Assembly: GCA_040772305.1 (NCBI GenBank)
Contig: JAXGYK010000001.1
Coordinates: 744,001 to 808,000 of the forward strand
Length of the DNA stretch: 64,000 nt
From: Mesolinea sp040772305
GTDB lineage: Bacteria > Chloroflexota > Anaerolineae > Anaerolineales > Anaerolineaceae
Reading direction: 5' to 3'
Numbering within the stretch: the first letter of the stretch is position 1; each line of letters starts with the position of its first letter. Below the pieces are notes generated by a model. That model saw only the letters and a program-made list of their open reading frames with translations, was not told the DNA's origin and ran no database searches. A program made the translations under genes and the position numbers. Positions 61,499 through 64,000 of the stretch are shown piece by piece.

Positions 61499-64000
61499 TT
61501 ACGCTTTGCGGGATTGTAAATTGGCCTGGTGCTTTTTGTATGTAATCGCCTTCATAACTTCGGCGGCGATGGATGGCAGGAAGACAAGGGGCAGGATCTC
61601 AAGCCAATGAATTGCCTCGATAGGCTCGGTATCAAATATCGGCTGGAGGAAAGGAACATAAACCACCAGGATGACCAGCAGCGATGAGACCAATACAGCA
61701 AGATTCATATTTTTGTTGGTGAATATGCCGATTTTGGTGAGCGGGTAGTACTCGCTGCGGGCGGTGAAGGCACGCAGGAGTTCGCTCAATGAAAGGGTTA
61801 CGAATGCATAAGTTTCGCTCAGGTTTACTGCCTGTAATGGAGCCCCGCGAAGTGCTCCGCCTCCCAGGAAGAAGGCAACGAGTGTTGCGGAAGTGATCGC
61901 GATGGTTTGTACGATGATGCCGCGGACCATATAGCTGTTGATGATGGGTTCGTTGGTAGGCCGGGGCGGGTGATCCATGATGTCCGGGTCGCCTTTTTCG
62001 GAGCCCAGAGCTAATGCCGGGGCACCGTCGGTTACCAGGTTCAACCAAAGCAATTGAATGGGAGAGAGTGGCGTATTCCAGCCGAAGACCGTCGCCAGGA
62101 AGATGATCATGATCTCAGCAATGTTGCAGCTTACCAGGTAGTAGACGAACTTGCGGATGTTGCTGTAGATAATGCGGCCCTGTTCTACGGCGCTGACGAT
62201 GCTGGCATAGTTGTCGTCGGTGAGAACCATATCGGCTGTTTCTTTGGCTACATCGGTGCCGGTGATACCCATGGCAACGCCAATATCTGCACGTTTGATA
62301 GCAGGGGCATCGTTGACGCCATCGCCGGTCATTGCGACGATTTCACCGTTGCTGCGCAAAGCATCAACGATCTTCATTTTATGTTCCGGGCTAACCCGGG
62401 CATAAACATCGGTGATCTTTACGATTTCACGCATTTCCTCGGGGGATTTATCCTCAATTTCAGCACCAGTCAAAACCTGATGCCCGGCTTGCAGCAGACC
62501 GATATCTTCGGCAATTGCTTTCGCGGTGTTGGGGAAGTCGCCCGTGATCATTACAGAGCGGATGCCAGCGCCCTGGGCTTCCTTGAGGGCAGGTTTTACT
62601 TCTGGGCGGCTGGGGTCGATCATACCAATCAGGCCGGCGAATACCAGGTCTTTTTCCAGATATTCCGGGGTGATCTCAGCCGGTTTTTCCGGTACGGGAC
62701 GGTAAGCCACACCCAAAACACGCAGAGCCTGTTTGGTCATGGCGTCGTTAGCATTCAAAACAGATTGACGCAGTTCGTCTGAAAGCGGTACGACGGTATT
62801 GTCCATTTTCTGGAAGCCATTACATAGCTTGAGCACCAGATCCGGAGCGCCTTTTACATTCACAACGTATTTATTGACTTTTTCGTCCGAGTAGAAGGGG
62901 CTAATGTCGCCGCCACCGGGTTTGACAATTTCATGTACGGTTACCATGCGTTTGCGGTCACTGTCAAAGGGGATTTCCTGAGAGCGCGGGTAGTTGGTGT
63001 TCAACTCCTGAGTTGTGGCGCCAGCCTTATGAGCCGCAACCAGAATGGAGCCTTCGGTTGGGTCACCGACCATGCGGTAGGTGCTACGACCGTCACTTTC
63101 GCCAGTAGGCTCCAGCTGCGCATCGTTATTCAAGGAACCAACCCACAGGGCATTGCGGACACCTTGATATTTTTTGAGATCGATGATTTCGCCGTTGATG
63201 GAAAAATCACCTACCGGTTCGTAGCCTGTGCCTGAAACCTTGACATTTTGGCCGTCCACCCATAGATCGGTGACGGTCATCTGGTTTTGCGTAAGGGTTC
63301 CAGTTTTATCGGTGCAGATTGTGGTGACGGAACCCAGGGTTTCCACCGAAGCCAGTTTGCGAATAAGGGCGTGGCGGTGAACCATTTCACGCATGCCGCC
63401 CGCCAGACTGATGGTTACCACGGCGGGCAAGCCTTCTGGTACAGCTGCGATAGCGAGCGAGACGGCTATCATGAACAGAGCAACAAGTTCGTCCCAGAAT
63501 TCACGAGAGCCAATAGCAGCTGTGCCTTCAAACATGAAGCGGATAACTCCAATGACGAAGACCAAAATACAAACGATCATAGCTGCGATGCCCAGGGTTT
63601 TGCCAAGCTGATCCAAGCGTTTTTGGAGGGGAGTCTGTTCCTCTTCTACGGTTTGGAGCATGGTAGCAATGAGCCCAAGCTGGGTTTGCATACCGGTACC
63701 GGTAACGATGCCCTTGCCACGGCCGTAGGTAACTGTAGTGCCCATAAAAGCCGAATTTCCCCGGTCGCCAAGGGGAATATCAGCCTCCAGACGACCTTCG
63801 GCATTCTTTTTTGCAGGTACCGATTCTCCTGTGAGTGAGGCCTCTTCGATGCTTAGGTTAACGGCTTCCAAAAGGCGCAGGTCGGCAGGGATGTGGTTGC
63901 CGGCTTCGACAAAGACAATATCGCCGGGTACTAACTCTCGTGAGGGCACACTGCTGCGGTGGCCGTCGCGCAGTACCTGTGCCTCGGGAGCCGCCATCTT
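61499..64000 (-). CDS. Calcium-type P-type ATPase (PMCA/SERCA-like), N-terminal part off-window
   Basis: The frame stays open to the last base, so the first two membrane helices are missing; about 833 residues remain. Seen in order: actuator SLTGESVPAKK, membrane helix 4 with AAVPEGLPA, phosphorylation site ICTDKTGTLTQNQ, nucleotide site VKGAPD, hinge MTGDGVNDAPAIKRADIG, and helices 5-10. The calcium-site residues of SERCA sites I and II appear kept: PEGLP, NIAE, NLVTDGAP and the Glu in SLSELLR. So Ca2+ export is likely; other divalent ions cannot be excluded. Confidence 0.93.
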   Translation of the reverse strand, partial: KMAAPEAQVLRDGHRSSVPSRELVPGDIVFVEAGNHIPADLRLLEAVNLSIEEASLTGESVPAKKNAEGRLEADIPLGDRGNSAFMGTTVTYGRGKGIVTGTGMQTQLGLIATMLQTVEEEQTPLQKRLDQLGKTLGIAAMIVCILVFVIGVIRFMFEGTAAIGSREFWDELVALFMIAVSLAIAAVPEGLPAVVTISLAGGMREMVHRHALIRKLASVETLGSVTTICTDKTGTLTQNQMTVTDLWVDGQNVKVSGTGYEPVGDFSINGEIIDLKKYQGVRNALWVGSLNNDAQLEPTGESDGRSTYRMVGDPTEGSILVAAHKAGATTQELNTNYPRSQEIPFDSDRKRMVTVHEIVKPGGGDISPFYSDEKVNKYVVNVKGAPDLVLKLCNGFQKMDNTVVPLSDELRQSVLNANDAMTKQALRVLGVAYRPVPEKPAEITPEYLEKDLVFAGLIGMIDPSRPEVKPALKEAQGAGIRSVMITGDFPNTAKAIAEDIGLLQAGHQVLTGAEIEDKSPEEMREIVKITDVYARVSPEHKMKIVDALRSNGEIVAMTGDGVNDAPAIKRADIGVAMGITGTDVAKETADMVLTDDNYASIVSAVEQGRIIYSNIRKFVYYLVSCNIAEIMIIFLATVFGWNTPLSPIQLLWLNLVTDGAPALALGSEKGDPDIMDHPPRPTNEPIINSYMVRGIIVQTIAITSATLVAFFLGGGALRGAPLQAVNLSETYAFVTLSLSELLRAFTARSEYYPLTKIGIFTNKNMNLAVLVSSLLVILVVYVPFLQPIFDTEPIEAIHWLEILPLVFLPSIAAEVMKAITYKKHQANLQSRKA

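Noticed and set aside
1..64000. CRISPR arrays, toxin-antitoxin or restriction systems
   Set aside because: No regularly spaced repeats and no cas, toxin or methyltransferase-endonuclease pairs were seen; the methyltransferases present are small-molecule or sugar types.

Overview
The window looks like part of a chromosome from an anaerobic, non-photosynthetic Chloroflexota bacterium, probably Anaerolineae-like. This rests on gene content: tungsten-type aldehyde:ferredoxin oxidoreductase with a polyferredoxin, many short-spaced operons, lipoproteins with TP-rich linkers, and a secreted repeat protein ending in the FLPLI-type tail I associate with Chloroflexota exoproteins. No rRNA gene, convincing tRNA or CRISPR array was seen. 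Both window ends cut through genes: a diglucosyl-diacylglycerol-type glycosyltransferase on the left and a calcium-type P-ATPase on the right.

Layout. 1-3 kb: lipid glycosyltransferase and a secreted BNR/Ycf48-like beta-propeller. 3.3-5.7 kb: tsaE-tsaB-rimI (t6A tRNA modification and ribosomal protein acetylation) followed by a family 4 uracil-DNA glycosylase. 5.7-31.8 kb: a large surface-glycan locus with nucleotide-sugar enzymes, an EPS-type MarR regulator with its own palindromic operator, a Wzm/Wzt exporter, glycosyltransferases, methyltransferases and a nonulosonic-acid module. That module has two NeuB-like synthases, a NeuA-KdsC fusion, a second cytidylyltransferase, SpsF and a DUF115/GT42-like protein. 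31.8-34.7 kb: an AT-richer accessory patch with an M1-like peptidase lacking its third zinc ligand, an XRE/membrane-protein pair and an alkyltransferase-like protein. 34.9-36.7 kb: two tandemly duplicated GT2 genes.

36.9-39.9 kb: a DJ-1/PfpI protein, pdxS-pdxT (vitamin B6) and an unknown protein. 40.0-46.4 kb: an operon of R3H/AAA ATPase, tmk, a DsbA-cyclophilin lipoprotein, a PrsW-type protease, plsC and a rhomboid protease, which reads as envelope maintenance. 46.6-51.0 kb: a leucine-rich-repeat lipoprotein with a broken gene upstream, then two different transposase genes bounded by a shared inverted repeat and a 15-bp direct repeat. 51.4-53.3 kb: galE and a methyltransferase. 53.5-56.3 kb: an ECF sigma factor with a recognisable own promoter and a membrane-anchored partner carrying a TolB-like propeller. 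56.9-61.4 kb: a 2,4-dienoyl-CoA-reductase-like flavoenzyme, a four-cluster ferredoxin and an aldehyde:ferredoxin oxidoreductase.

Working picture. The central locus makes activated sugars, assembles a polymer in the cytoplasm, and exports it through Wzm/Wzt. A nonulosonic acid appears to be added to it or to a protein. No DegT-type aminotransferase is present, so the nonulosonate is either made by the phosphate route (synthase, HAD phosphatase, cytidylyltransferase) or depends on genes elsewhere. No single gene set is clearly a new system. The most distinctive items are the nonulosonate module with its fusion and candidate transferase, the self-overlapping operator of the EPS regulator, the foldase/protease operon and the two-transposase unit.
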